The notes under the pieces are model-generated. The model searched no databases, was not told where the DNA came from, and saw only the letters and a list, made by a program, of their open reading frames with translations. From contig NZ_CP015986.1 of the NCBI RefSeq assembly GCF_001658005.1, forward strand, positions 2,233,501 through 2,297,500: 64,000 nt of DNA, given 5' to 3'. Position 1 is the stretch's first letter. Each line of letters starts with the position of its first letter. This document shows, one piece after another, positions 18,230 to 27,224 of this stretch. This DNA comes from Sphingobium sp. EP60837 (lineage in GTDB: Bacteria; Pseudomonadota; Alphaproteobacteria; Sphingomonadales; Sphingomonadaceae). The position numbers and the translations under genes were made by a program.

Positions 18230-20180
18230 GCGCGTTGGACAGCGCGTGCGACAGGCCCATCAACGTATAGGGCTTGCGCAGAACTTCGTGCCCACCAAAC
18301 TCCGAACTTTCGGCAATGTCACCGGCATAGCCGGTGACGAACAACACCGGGACATGCGCGTGCGCGGCGGGCAGGGTGCGGATCATTTCCGGGCCGGTCA
18401 TGTCAGGCATCAACACATCGCTGATGATAAGACCGATGTCCCGATGGCTGGTGAGCAGCTTCGCGGCCTTCGACGGGTGATCGCAGGCGACGGGAAGGTG
18501 GCCCAACTCCGCAAGCGCCGCCATCGTTTGATTCAGCACGCGCGGATCATCCTCGACCACCAATATGCGTGTAGGCGGGTGCAGCACCGGCTCGCGATCG
18601 GCCAGCGGAGCCTCGCTCCAGCTAGTGCCTTCAACGCCTGACTTGCGCGGTAGGTAGATGTGCACGCTTGTGCCCTGGCCCAAGTCGGATTCGATTCGGA
18701 TCTCGCCTTCGCTCTGGCGCACAAAGCCGAATATCTGGCTGAGCCCGAGGCCGGTCCCCTTGCCGACCGGCTTGGTCGTGAAGAATGGCTCGAACACGCG
18801 CGCCAGCACTTCGGGCGTCATGCCGCAGCCATCGTCTTTAACGCTGAGGACGATATAATCGCCCGCGGCGCACTCTCCGATTTCATGCTCAGCCAATTGA
18901 GCTTGGCGCGTCTCGATGACCAGCCGTCCGCGTCCATCCATTGCGTCGCGGGCATTGACGCACAGGTTCAGGATGGCGTTTTCCATCTGATGTTGATCAA
19001 CGAAGATGTGCCATCCGGCGGCATTGTTGTCCAAGGACACGGTGACCTGGTCGCCGATCGATCGATCGATCAACTCCACCATGCCCTTGACCAATTGATC
19101 CGGGTCAATGGCGCGGGGCAACAGGGGTTCAGACCGGGCAAAGGCGAGTAGGCGGCGGGTCAAGGCGGCAGCGCGCGTAGCGCCTTCCATTGCATTGTCC
19201 AGGTGCCGAGCGGCTTCCTGCGGCTTGAGGCGCAGCTTGCGCTTCGCCAGTTCCAAACCCCCGACGACCACAGCCAGCATATTGTTGAAGTCGTGCGCAA
19301 TGCCGCCGGTCAGTTGGCCCACCGCATCCATCTTCTGCATCTGCCGCAGATTTTCCTCAGCGGCAGCACGTTCGGACGTTTCCTTTTTCAACTGCTCGTA
19401 GGCATCCGACAGTTCGATCGTACGGGCCGCGACCGCCGCTTCCAACCTGTCGGCGCGTTCGGCCTCCACCTCCGCCATCCGGCGGGCATTGCGGCGCTCG
19501 GTATAGGCGGCGTTCAGCATCCAGAGCGCGAACAAGACGCAGACCAGTAGCACCAGACCGAACAGGCGCGATGTCCGATCGACAAATTGCGTCCGGTTGC
19601 CAGCCAGCTTCACGGCGAGGCTGCGTTCCTGGAGCCGGGCATTTTCGGCCTGGATCACCCGATCGAGCAGCGCCGTGATATGCTTCAGATCCTCCGACCG
19701 GCCAGCACGGTGAAACTGGGCGAGCGCCCCCATCTTCTGGTCGTAGGTCGTGCGCAGACCAATTTCGCTTAGCGTCTTGCCGCGTTGTTCGAAGGCGTGC
19801 TGCAACTCCTGCACATTGGCCCGCTGCCATCCCGATTGGCGCGTTGCGTAGCTTAGAAGCTTCAATTGGCTCGATGCGGTGCGCCATTGGTCCTGAAACA
19901 ACCGGCCCACATCCGGATCAAGGCTGATCACATAGCGGGCCAGCGTCACTTCGGCGCGCGCAGTTTTGGCCTCGAAAGCTCGCGCAAGGGCTATGATCTC
20001 AAAGCTGCGGCGCTGTTCCATCAGCGCGCGTTCATGGTCGCGCGACGCGATACTGGCGCTGTAAAGCAGGGTGCCGAGCGCCCCCACCAGCAATATCACA
20101 AGGACTAGCGGAAGGAAGCGTCGAACCGCCGCTTGCCAGCCGGACTCCTGATCTTCCATGTAATAGCTGTCCGCCATCAA
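18186..20180 (-). CDS. Hybrid sensor histidine kinase with C-terminal receiver domain
   Basis: A 664-residue membrane sensor. Two membrane segments (about residues 24-44, FLPLVLVILLVGALGTLLYS, and about 210-230, FGLVLLVCVLFALWMLNA) flank a helical CHASE3-like periplasmic domain. A coiled coil leads to the phosphoacceptor segment GGIAHDFNNMLAVV, a GHKL ATPase (NLCVNARDAM, DDGCGM, GKGTGLGLSQIFG) and a receiver domain (VVEDD, phosphorylated Asp in ISDVLMPDM, Lys in LRKPYT). No DNA-binding domain is visible and no response regulator is adjacent, so the output is unknown. It follows spt on the same strand. The signal sensed cannot be deduced. Confidence 0.93.
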   Translation of the reverse strand: MMADSYYMEDQESGWQAAVRRFLPLVLVILLVGALGTLLYSASIASRDHERALMEQRRSFEIIALARAFEAKTARAEVTLARYVISLDPDVGRLFQDQWRTASSQLKLLSYATRQSGWQRANVQELQHAFEQRGKTLSEIGLRTTYDQKMGALAQFHRAGRSEDLKHITALLDRVIQAENARLQERSLAVKLAGNRTQFVDRTSRLFGLVLLVCVLFALWMLNAAYTERRNARRMAEVEAERADRLEAAVAARTIELSDAYEQLKKETSERAAAEENLRQMQKMDAVGQLTGGIAHDFNNMLAVVVGGLELAKRKLRLKPQEAARHLDNAMEGATRAAALTRRLLAFARSEPLLPRAIDPDQLVKGMVELIDRSIGDQVTVSLDNNAAGWHIFVDQHQMENAILNLCVNARDAMDGRGRLVIETRQAQLAEHEIGECAAGDYIVLSVKDDGCGMTPEVLARVFEPFFTTKPVGKGTGLGLSQIFGFVRQSEGEIRIESDLGQGTSVHIYLPRKSGVEGTSWSEAPLADREPVLHPPTRILVVEDDPRVLNQTMAALAELGHLPVACDHPSKAAKLLTSHRDIGLIISDVLMPDMTGPEMIRTLPAAHAHVPVLFVTGYAGDIAESSEFGGHEVLRKPYTLMGLSHALSNALSGSRHPGTAAAAE

Positions 20181-20300
20181 CCCCTACATTAGTCGAACAG
20201 CATTACCGGCGAAATATCAAGGATGAAAAGGTTCCTTGATAATCTCCCGCTTCATCGGATGAAAATGTTGCTTGGCGGCAAACCAGAGCGGAGAGCGGGT

Positions 20301-21563
20301 TCAGCCGATTGCGCCAGTGGCTTTGCCTGCCGCTTCGAACATCCCGATGATCTGGCTCACTTGCTCATCGCTATGTTCGGCGCACAGCGAACAACGCAGC
20401 AGGAAGGTTCCGGCAGGGGTCGCGGGCGGGCGAGCCATATTCACATAGAGGCCGAGTTCCAGCAGTGCCTGCCACATGGCTACCGCTTGTGTCTGATCGG
20501 TGAGGATCACTGCAATGATGGCAGACTGGGGCGTCTCAGTTCCCAGCTTGAAGCCGAGATCCGTCAGGCCCTTATGCAGGAGCTGGCTGTTCTTCCACAG
20601 ATGCGCGCGCTTGTCGCCCGCATGCATCAGCTTGCGGATCGAGGTCGCGGCGGTGGCGACCACGCTCGGCGGCAGCGAGGCGGTAAAGACATAGGGACGG
20701 CATACGAGCCGCAGAACTTCGAACTTCGGGTGGTTCGACACGCAGAAGCCGCCGACCGTCCCGACCGACTTGGAGAAGGTGCCGACAACAAAATCGACAT
20801 CCTTTTCGACACCCTGCTCCTCATAGACGCCGCGTCCATTGGGTCCGAAAAAGCCCATGCCATGCGCTTCATCGACCAAGATCATGCAGTTGGGATGCTT
20901 GCGCACCGCCGCTACCATCTCAGGCAGGGGGGCGACGTCGCCCAGCATCGAATAGACGCCTTCCAGCACAATCAGCTTCTGCGCATCGGCAGGCAAGCGG
21001 CCCAGGCGTTTGTCCAAATCCTCGACGCTATTGTGACGGAAACGCACGATCTCCGCATCACCCAGGAAGCAGCCGTCATAGATAGACGCATGGCTGTCGG
21101 CGTCCAGAACCACATAGTCGCCACGCCCGGCGAGCGTCGAGATCATGCCCAGATTTGCCTGATATCCGGTCGAAAACACCATCGCGCCGCTGGTGCCGTA
21201 AAATTCCTTCAGCGCCTCTTCGACTTCCTTGTGGCCCTGATAAGTGCCGTTCAGCACGCGGCTGCCAGTCGTGCCCGCGCCAAAGTCATCAAGCGCCTTC
21301 TTGCCCGCCGCGACGACCTCAGGGTCGAAGGTCATGCCCATATAATTATAGGTGCCGAGGAGGATCGTTTCCCTGCCCTTGATGATGGCCTGGGTTGGGG
21401 ACTTCACCTCGTCCATCACGATGGCGAATGGGTCACGCACGCCGGTCGCCAGCAGCGCTTCCCGCTCAGCAATCAGGGCGTCGAACTTGGAAAACAGGTC
21501 GCGCGCGCCAGCTACTTCGGCAGGCGTGTGGGCGTCAGTGGCGGTTTCGGCGGCGTCAGTCAT
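20301..21563 (-). CDS. spt: Serine palmitoyltransferase
   Basis: Soluble PLP enzyme that condenses L-serine with an acyl thioester to form 3-ketosphinganine, the first step of sphingolipid synthesis. ATG at 21563 gives 420 residues, the length of the Sphingomonas paucimobilis enzyme, which it resembles closely over its full length. Key parts are LLGTYNYMGMTFDP, LNGTYQGHKEVE, DADSHASIYDG, VDEAHGMGFFG and the PLP-lysine motif FSKSVGTVGGF. An in-frame TTG at 21599 is a less likely start. An acyl carrier protein gene is immediately upstream, as in other sphingolipid-producing alphaproteobacteria. Confidence 0.97.
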   Translation of the reverse strand: MTDAAETATDAHTPAEVAGARDLFSKFDALIAEREALLATGVRDPFAIVMDEVKSPTQAIIKGRETILLGTYNYMGMTFDPEVVAAGKKALDDFGAGTTGSRVLNGTYQGHKEVEEALKEFYGTSGAMVFSTGYQANLGMISTLAGRGDYVVLDADSHASIYDGCFLGDAEIVRFRHNSVEDLDKRLGRLPADAQKLIVLEGVYSMLGDVAPLPEMVAAVRKHPNCMILVDEAHGMGFFGPNGRGVYEEQGVEKDVDFVVGTFSKSVGTVGGFCVSNHPKFEVLRLVCRPYVFTASLPPSVVATAATSIRKLMHAGDKRAHLWKNSQLLHKGLTDLGFKLGTETPQSAIIAVILTDQTQAVAMWQALLELGLYVNMARPPATPAGTFLLRCSLCAEHSDEQVSQIIGMFEAAGKATGAIG

Positions 21564-21699
21564 CACATATATCCGTTCGGTTCGAGCAGCATCGAGCAAG
21601 GCCGAGATGCGTCAGTCGAAAACTTTTGCCCCGCCATCTCGACCATCGGTTCTCGGCAAGTTCGAACCGCTTCGATGCGAACGGGGGAGGTAAGCTGGC

Positions 21700-21942
21700 T
21701 CAGCCCTTCAGCTTCGCAACGGCATCGACAAGCTGGCCGATATTTTCGATTTCGGCCTGCATGTTCATGGTGATGATGATGTCGAACTCGTCCTCGATCG
21801 CGGCGACGAAGTCCATTACCGTCAGGCTGTCCCACTCCAGGTCGCCCGCGAAGGTGGTGGCCTCGGTCAGCTCAACGCCCTTCTTGTTGAAAGGCGTGAT
21901 CTGCGCGGCGATGCTGTCGAAAATCTGCTGGCGATCCGTCAT
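21700..21942 (-). CDS. Acyl carrier protein dedicated to sphingolipid synthesis
   Basis: An 80-residue acyl carrier protein with the phosphopantetheine serine in LEWDSLTVMDFVAAIEDEF. The standard ACP motif GADSL is altered to EWDSL, typical of specialised rather than fatty-acid synthesis ACPs. ATG 21942 was chosen because the upstream in-frame extension is unlike ACPs. It lies upstream of spt on the same strand, and in Caulobacter and Sphingomonas an ACP in this position supplies the acyl thioester for serine palmitoyltransferase. Function in that role here is inferred. Confidence 0.9.
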   Translation of the reverse strand: MTDRQQIFDSIAAQITPFNKKGVELTEATTFAGDLEWDSLTVMDFVAAIEDEFDIIITMNMQAEIENIGQLVDAVAKLKG

Positions 21943-22060
21943 TATCTGTTCAAAGCTTTCCCATGAAAGGGTGGCTTTTGCCCCCAAGCTCCGCCTCTTG
22001 GCAAGGGAATAAGGCGGCAATCGGGCAGCATCGCGCCCGATTGTGCCGCCGTTTCATGCC

Positions 22061-22339
22061 TCAGCGAAAATTGTCGGCGTACGCCTGGATCTTCAGCGTC
22101 TTGGGCGGAGTCGTGATGAAGCGGTAATCGATCCCATATTTGTCTGCATAGGCGCGCGCCGCGTCCACGGAAGGGAAGGTCAGCTTCACTTGGCTCTGCG
22201 TGTCGCCCGAGCCGGCCCAACCCGTCAGCGGATCGGGCTTCTTCGCCTCGCTCGGGGCAAATTCCAGGACCCATTTGTTGGTCCGCGCCTTGCCAGACTG
22301 AAGGGCGTTCTTCTGAATCTGATAGATGCGGGCGGCCAT
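22061..22339 (-). CDS. NADH dehydrogenase complex I accessory subunit, NDUFS4/ETC C1 family
   Basis: A 92-residue homologue of the mitochondrial 18 kDa complex I subunit (NDUFS4). Diagnostic segments are ARIYQIQKNALQSGKA, WVLEF, DPLTGWAGSGDT and LTFPSVDAARAYADKYGIDY, with TLKIQAYADNFR at the end. In alphaproteobacteria this protein is an accessory subunit of NADH:ubiquinone oxidoreductase although encoded away from the nuo operon. ATG 22339 gives a product starting directly with the family N-terminus. It lies between acp and hrpB on the same strand; no functional link to them is evident. Confidence 0.9.
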   Translation of the reverse strand: MAARIYQIQKNALQSGKARTNKWVLEFAPSEAKKPDPLTGWAGSGDTQSQVKLTFPSVDAARAYADKYGIDYRFITTPPKTLKIQAYADNFR

Positions 22340-22398
22340 CGTGGCGTCAAACTCCTTGGGAAGGCGATGGCTCCGTTGCACCAGCGGGCGCCCTCAAG

Positions 22399-24870
22399 TC
22401 AAGGCTTGCCACGGGCGTCGGCACGTTTCGTACGCAACGTCGCAGCCGCGCCTGCAGGATCGTCGGGCCAAGGATGCCTGGGATAGCGCCCGCGCATTTC
22501 CTTCGCCACCGCGCTCCAGCTGCCCGCCCAGAAACCGGGCAGGTCACGTGTCGTCTGGATCGGCCGCCCGGCAGGCGACGTCAGCGACAGGACGAGCGGT
22601 ATGCGGGCGCTACCGACCACCGGATGCTCGGCCAGGCCAAATAGCGCCTGCACGCGCAACTCCACCCGCGGCCCCCCTTCTGCCGCATAGTCGATCGCAT
22701 GGCTGCTGCCCGCAGGCGAACGGAAGTCCGGCGGAGCGAGCCGGTCGAGTTGCTGCTTGCCGTCCCAGCCGATCAGCCCTTCCAGCACGGCTGAAAGCTG
22801 CGCCCGGTCGATGTCGGACAAGCGCCGCCTGCCAGCCAGCAAGGGCGGGAGCCATTCGTCAAGACTGGTCAGCAACGCACTGTCAGACAGCGCTTCGACT
22901 CCGGCAAAACCTGCCCGCATCCGCAGCGATCGCGCGGCATCCGACCAGGGCAAAAGGTCCAGCCCGCCGCGCCTTACGCCATCCACCAGCGCGGCGGTCA
23001 CCGCTTCCGGATCGGGCCGGTCGTCCGATCCGGAAGAAAGCCTGACGGCGCCCAGCCGCCTTTCCCGCAGCGCTTCTATTCCGCCGGTCTCAGGCCGGAA
23101 GCGCACCGTGCGATGTTCAGTCACCCGCCCGCTGAAGAGGCCCAGAACATCAGCCTCGTCCATCGGCGCTGCTGACAATATCCGCGCCCCCGCCGCGCCG
23201 CCCTGCACCTCTCCCACGGCCAACCACTCTTCGCGGGCGAGTGGGGTGGCAGGGTCGAGCCGGAAGCCGCGTCCGCCCACACTTGTCCAATCAGCACCAT
23301 CAGCGGAGCGCCGTTTCGCAACGCGGTCGGGAAAAGCGAGTGCGAGGCAAAGCCCCGTTTGATGCTCGGAACCTCCAAAGGGTGAAGTCGCGGCGGGTGC
23401 TCCGGAAGGCAGCTTTGCGAGCCGCGCCCACCGCTTGGCCATGGCCCGTGCCGCATCGGCCCGCTTGCCGCTTTCGCGCCGCCAACGCGCCCGCCGTTGC
23501 GATAGATCGACGTCCTGCCCGCCAATCCCGCGCTCCCCCAGAAGCACGGCGATTTCGGCCGCAGGCTCCGCCAGCCCCATCTCTCCCGCCCGCACCAGCA
23601 TATGGCCGATTCGTGGTTCCAGCGGCAGCTGGGCCAGCGCTTTTCCATGGGCCGTGATACGCCCTTCCTCATCCAGCGCTTCGAGTACCGTCAGCCGCTT
23701 TCGCGCCTCGCTCAGCGCAGCTTCCGGCGGCGGATCGAGCCATTGCAGGCTCGCCGGGTCGCTCACGCCCCAAAGGGCGCAGTCGAGCAACAGGCTCGAT
23801 AAATCGCTTTCCAATATCTCGGGCGGGTCGAATGGCGGCATGCCCGCCGTGGCCGCCGCCTCCCATAAACGATAGGCGACGCCCGGCCGCTGCCGTGCCG
23901 CACGGCCAGATCGCTGCGTCGCCGCCGCTTGGCTCGCCCTTTCGGTCACCAGCCGCGTGACGCCCGCCGCCCGGTCATAACGCGGACGGCGCGCCAAGCC
24001 GGAATCGATCACGATCCGCACGCCATCGATGGTCAGGCTGGTCTCTGCGATGGAGGTCGCCAGAATGACCTTCCGCCGTGCCTCTCGTGACGGGCGGATG
24101 GCCGCGCGCTGGGCAGCGGGGTCCAGGCTTCCATGCAGCCTGTGCACTTCTACGCTTAGCCCTTCTAGCCGATCCGCCGTCCGTTCGATCTCCGCCACGC
24201 CGGGAAGGAAAGCGAGAAGGTCTCCTTCCGGTTCTTCTGTCAGCGCTCGCCGCACCGCCGCCGCCATTTCATCCTCGATCCGCTTTTCCGCCGATCGCCC
24301 CAGATGCCGCAGTTCCAGCGGCTGTATCCGTCCTTTGCTTTCGAACACCGGCGCGCTGTCCAGCAGCGCAGCAAAGCGCGCGCCATCCAGCGTGGCAGAC
24401 ATCGGCACGATACGCAGGTCCGGCCTCAGCGCGCCTTGTGCGTCGAGCGCCAACGCCAGCCCGAAGTCGCTGTCCAGGCTGCGCTCATGCACTTCGTCGA
24501 ACAATATGGCAGACACGCCCGATAGCTCCGGATCGTCCTGTATCCGCCGCACGAAAATGCCCTCGGTCAGCACCAGAATCCGCGTCCTGGCGGACTGCTT
24601 GCTGTCCATGCGCGTGGCATAGCCGACTGTTCCGCCTGGCATTTCCCCCATCAACTCGGCAATGCGCTCCGCCGCTGCGCGCGCCGCCAGCCTTCGTGGG
24701 GAGAGCAGCAGGACCTGCCCAGTGCACCAGGGTTCGTCCAGCAGGGCAGGCGCCACGGCCGTCGTCTTGCCCGCACCCGGCGGCGCGACGAGCACCGCAT
24801 TGCTCCTATTGCGCAGCGCCTCAAGAAACCGGGGCAGGACATCATAAATGGGCAGCACGGCGGTCATCAT
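22399..24870 (-). CDS. hrpB: ATP-dependent helicase HrpB
   Basis: DEAH-box RNA helicase-like protein of 823 residues. The ATPase core has VAPPGAGKTTAVAPALL (Walker A), LTEGIFVRRIQ, FDEVHERSLDSDFGLAL (DEVH box) and SATLD; the second RecA domain has ATSIAETSLTIDGVRIVIDSG and QRSGRAARQRPGVAYRLW. HrpB-specific helicase-associated and C-terminal domains follow (LVLSLTSPAGRPIQTTRDLP). The biological role of HrpB is poorly defined in general. Two ATG codons start the gene; the upstream one is used here. Confidence 0.95.
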   Translation of the reverse strand: MMTAVLPIYDVLPRFLEALRNRSNAVLVAPPGAGKTTAVAPALLDEPWCTGQVLLLSPRRLAARAAAERIAELMGEMPGGTVGYATRMDSKQSARTRILVLTEGIFVRRIQDDPELSGVSAILFDEVHERSLDSDFGLALALDAQGALRPDLRIVPMSATLDGARFAALLDSAPVFESKGRIQPLELRHLGRSAEKRIEDEMAAAVRRALTEEPEGDLLAFLPGVAEIERTADRLEGLSVEVHRLHGSLDPAAQRAAIRPSREARRKVILATSIAETSLTIDGVRIVIDSGLARRPRYDRAAGVTRLVTERASQAAATQRSGRAARQRPGVAYRLWEAAATAGMPPFDPPEILESDLSSLLLDCALWGVSDPASLQWLDPPPEAALSEARKRLTVLEALDEEGRITAHGKALAQLPLEPRIGHMLVRAGEMGLAEPAAEIAVLLGERGIGGQDVDLSQRRARWRRESGKRADAARAMAKRWARLAKLPSGAPAATSPFGGSEHQTGLCLALAFPDRVAKRRSADGADWTSVGGRGFRLDPATPLAREEWLAVGEVQGGAAGARILSAAPMDEADVLGLFSGRVTEHRTVRFRPETGGIEALRERRLGAVRLSSGSDDRPDPEAVTAALVDGVRRGGLDLLPWSDAARSLRMRAGFAGVEALSDSALLTSLDEWLPPLLAGRRRLSDIDRAQLSAVLEGLIGWDGKQQLDRLAPPDFRSPAGSSHAIDYAAEGGPRVELRVQALFGLAEHPVVGSARIPLVLSLTSPAGRPIQTTRDLPGFWAGSWSAVAKEMRGRYPRHPWPDDPAGAAATLRTKRADARGKP

Positions 24871-24925
24871 CGCCCTGTCGCTTTATTCGACGCGGGCTGC
24901 AAGCGCAGCCTGCTATCGTCGGCCG

Positions 24926-25705
24926 TCATCCAAATAACAAAGCATGCACCGGGTTCTTGGGATCCAAAAGCATCTTCGCAGTCAACCCCAGCGACATGAT
25001 GATCAACAATGGCCGGATCAGCTTGCTCCCGAACCGCATGGCCAGATGCGATCCGATCTGTCCGCCGGTGATGCTCCCGACAGCCATCGCCAGCCCCGCA
25101 ACCCAGATGACATGGCCGCCGATGATCATCGTCATCAGCCCGGCGATGTTGCTCGCAAAATTCGCCGCCTTGGTCTGTGCTGTCGCCCGCACCAGCCCCA
25201 GGCCGCCCAGGGCCACGAAAATCGTCGTGTAAAATGCCCCGGCCCCTGGCCCGAAAAAGCCGTCATAAAAGCCGATGACGCCGATCAACGGGCTCAGCAC
25301 GACAATCCCTACGCGGCTGCGCCGGTCCATCTCGCTCACCTTGGGTGAGAAAGTGAAGTAGAGCGCCAACATGATCAGCAGCGCAGGCATCAGGCCCGCC
25401 AGAACGGTGGGGTCCACGCGCTGCACCAGCCATGCGCCGCCTATGGACCCGGCGAAGGCCGCAAAGACCGGCCAACGGTAGGTTTTCAGGTCCATATGCC
25501 CCGCACGCGCATAGGCGATGCAGGCGCCAAAGGTTCCGAGGGACGATTGCAGCTTGTTGGTGGCGACGGCGGGTACAGGCGGTACTCCGGCGGCCAGCAG
25601 TGCGGGCAGGGCGATCAGTCCGCCGCCACCCGCCATTGCGTCAATGCATCCGGCGACCAGCGCGGCCGCCATAAGGAAGGCCAGAGTTTCCGGTGTTAGG
25701 ATCAT
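24926..25705 (-). CDS. TSUP family permease (TauE/SafE-like)
   Basis: A 259-residue polytopic inner membrane protein with about eight hydrophobic segments and the TSUP-type repeat starts CIDAMAGGGGLIALPALLAAGVPPVPAVATNKLQ and GFYDGFFGPGAGAFYTTIFV. TSUP proteins move small organic or sulfur-containing anions such as sulfite or sulfoacetate; the substrate cannot be read from sequence. It is the last gene before hrpB on the same strand, with a 55 bp gap. Confidence 0.88.
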   Translation of the reverse strand: MILTPETLAFLMAAALVAGCIDAMAGGGGLIALPALLAAGVPPVPAVATNKLQSSLGTFGACIAYARAGHMDLKTYRWPVFAAFAGSIGGAWLVQRVDPTVLAGLMPALLIMLALYFTFSPKVSEMDRRSRVGIVVLSPLIGVIGFYDGFFGPGAGAFYTTIFVALGGLGLVRATAQTKAANFASNIAGLMTMIIGGHVIWVAGLAMAVGSITGGQIGSHLAMRFGSKLIRPLLIIMSLGLTAKMLLDPKNPVHALLFG

Positions 25706-25759
25706 GTCAAAGTCGCCCCGCTGCTATTCCCGTAAATACGAGCGGATGCGGCGAACCCC

Positions 25760-26788
25760 TCAATAAGCGCGCGCGATTGCGAACTCCACCGCCTCGGTCA
25801 GCGCTGCCTTGGCGCTGCCGGCATCGAACTGACCCAGCGCATCAATCGCCCGCTGACCGTAAAGTCGCGCGCGTGCCAAGGTGTCATCGATGGCGCCGGT
25901 CTTGCGCAGCAATTGCGTCGCCAGCGCAAGATCCTGGTCGCTCACCCGATTGCCCGCGATCGCCTGTTTCCAGAAGGCCCGATCCTCTTCGGACCCGCGC
26001 GCGTAGGCCAGGATGACCGGCAGCGTTACCTTGCCATCGCGGAAGTCGTCGCCCGCGTCCTTGCCCATCGTCGCGCCATCGGATTCATAGTCGATGGCGT
26101 CATCGATCAGCTGGAAAGCAATGCCAAGGTTGCGGCCATAAACGTCCAACGCCTTTTCCTCTGCCTCGTCGCGATCAGCAACGACGGCGGAAATCCGGCA
26201 GGCTGCGGCAAACAAGGCGGCGGTCTTCGCGCCGATAATGTCCAGATACTGTTCTTCGCTGGTGTCGATCTTGCGCTGGGCGGTCAGCTGGTTGACCTCG
26301 CCCTCGGCGATCACCGCCGACGCGTTGGAAAGGATTTTCAGCACCTTGAGCGATTCCGCTTCGACCATCAGTTCAAAGGCGCGAGAAAACAGGAAGTCGC
26401 CGACCAGCACGCTGGCGCTGTTGCCCCAGATGATGTTGGCGGTTTTGCGGCCACGGCGCAGGCCCGACCCGTCCACCACATCATCGTGCAGCAGCGTGGC
26501 GGTGTGGATGAACTCGACGGCGGCCGCCAGCTTGTAGTGGCGGCTCCCTGCATAGCCTACCAACTGCGCACAGGCGAGGGTGAGCATCGGCCGCATCCGC
26601 TTGCCGCCGCCCGCGATCAAATGGCCTGCCAGTTCAGGGATCAGTGGGATGCGCGACTGCATCCGGTCCAGGATTACCGCATTCACCTGGTTCATGCCCT
26701 GGGCAACCAGCGCCATCATAGGGGCGAGCGAGGGCGCGCCGTTGGCGCGGCCGATGGGATGGACATTGCCTGAGGCGGGTGCGGTCAT
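25760..26788 (-). CDS. Polyprenyl diphosphate synthase (octaprenyl/decaprenyl type)
   Basis: Trans-prenyltransferase that builds the long isoprenoid tail of ubiquinone. The first Asp-rich motif is LLHDDVVDGSGLRRGRKT and the second is FQLIDDAIDYESDGATMGKDAGDD, with GGGKRMRPML near the N-terminus. Small residues before the first motif fit a long-chain product. ATG 26788 (MTAPASGNVHPIGR) was chosen; the longer frame reaches into the divergent chorismate mutase gene. Length is 342 residues. Chain length (C40 or C50) cannot be decided by eye. Confidence 0.93.
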   Translation of the reverse strand: MTAPASGNVHPIGRANGAPSLAPMMALVAQGMNQVNAVILDRMQSRIPLIPELAGHLIAGGGKRMRPMLTLACAQLVGYAGSRHYKLAAAVEFIHTATLLHDDVVDGSGLRRGRKTANIIWGNSASVLVGDFLFSRAFELMVEAESLKVLKILSNASAVIAEGEVNQLTAQRKIDTSEEQYLDIIGAKTAALFAAACRISAVVADRDEAEEKALDVYGRNLGIAFQLIDDAIDYESDGATMGKDAGDDFRDGKVTLPVILAYARGSEEDRAFWKQAIAGNRVSDQDLALATQLLRKTGAIDDTLARARLYGQRAIDALGQFDAGSAKAALTEAVEFAIARAY

Positions 26789-26889
26789 GACCCGGCCCAT
26801 GTGGCGGCGCAAAATGCAGATGGCAAGCGGGAATAGCTTGCACCCAGCGCTGGATGGCGCAAAAAGCGCCCGAAGAACGGAGGACAAGC

Positions 26890-27168
26890 GTGGACGAGAC
26901 TTTGAAGCGGTATCGCGAGAGCATCGACAATATCGACGCCGCGCTCGTGTTCATGCTTGCTGAACGGTTCAAGATCACGCAGGCGGTCGGCGAATATAAG
27001 GCGACCCATGACTTGCCGCCTGCCGACCCCGGCCGGGAGGAACGGCAGATCGCCCGGCTGCGTCAGCTTGCGACCGATGCCAATCTCGACCCCGACTTCA
27101 CGGAAAAATTTCTGCGCTTCATCATCGACGAAGTGATCCGCCACCACGAACGGCTGCGCGAACGCTAA
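26890..27168 (+). CDS. Chorismate mutase (AroQ class, monofunctional)
   Basis: Converts chorismate to prephenate for Phe and Tyr synthesis. The protein is about 92 residues, all helical, with LKRYRESIDNIDAALVFMLAERFKITQAVGEYKATHDLPP and EKFLRFIIDEVIRHHERL in family positions. A GTG start at 26890 is preferred since it has GGAGG just upstream, while the in-frame ATG at 26854 has no ribosome binding site. It is divergent from the prenyltransferase gene, so the 100 bp between them must hold two promoters. Confidence 0.9.
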   Translation: MDETLKRYRESIDNIDAALVFMLAERFKITQAVGEYKATHDLPPADPGREERQIARLRQLATDANLDPDFTEKFLRFIIDEVIRHHERLRER

Positions 27169-27224
27169 GCCGGTCCAAGAGTAGTGAACGTCCCTCCGTT
27201 CGTTCGAGCGAGGGGGAGAAATAT

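Noticed and set aside
20223..21773. 516-codon plus-strand open frame opposite spt
   Set aside because: spt is a full-length match to known serine palmitoyltransferase; the opposite frame has scrambled composition.
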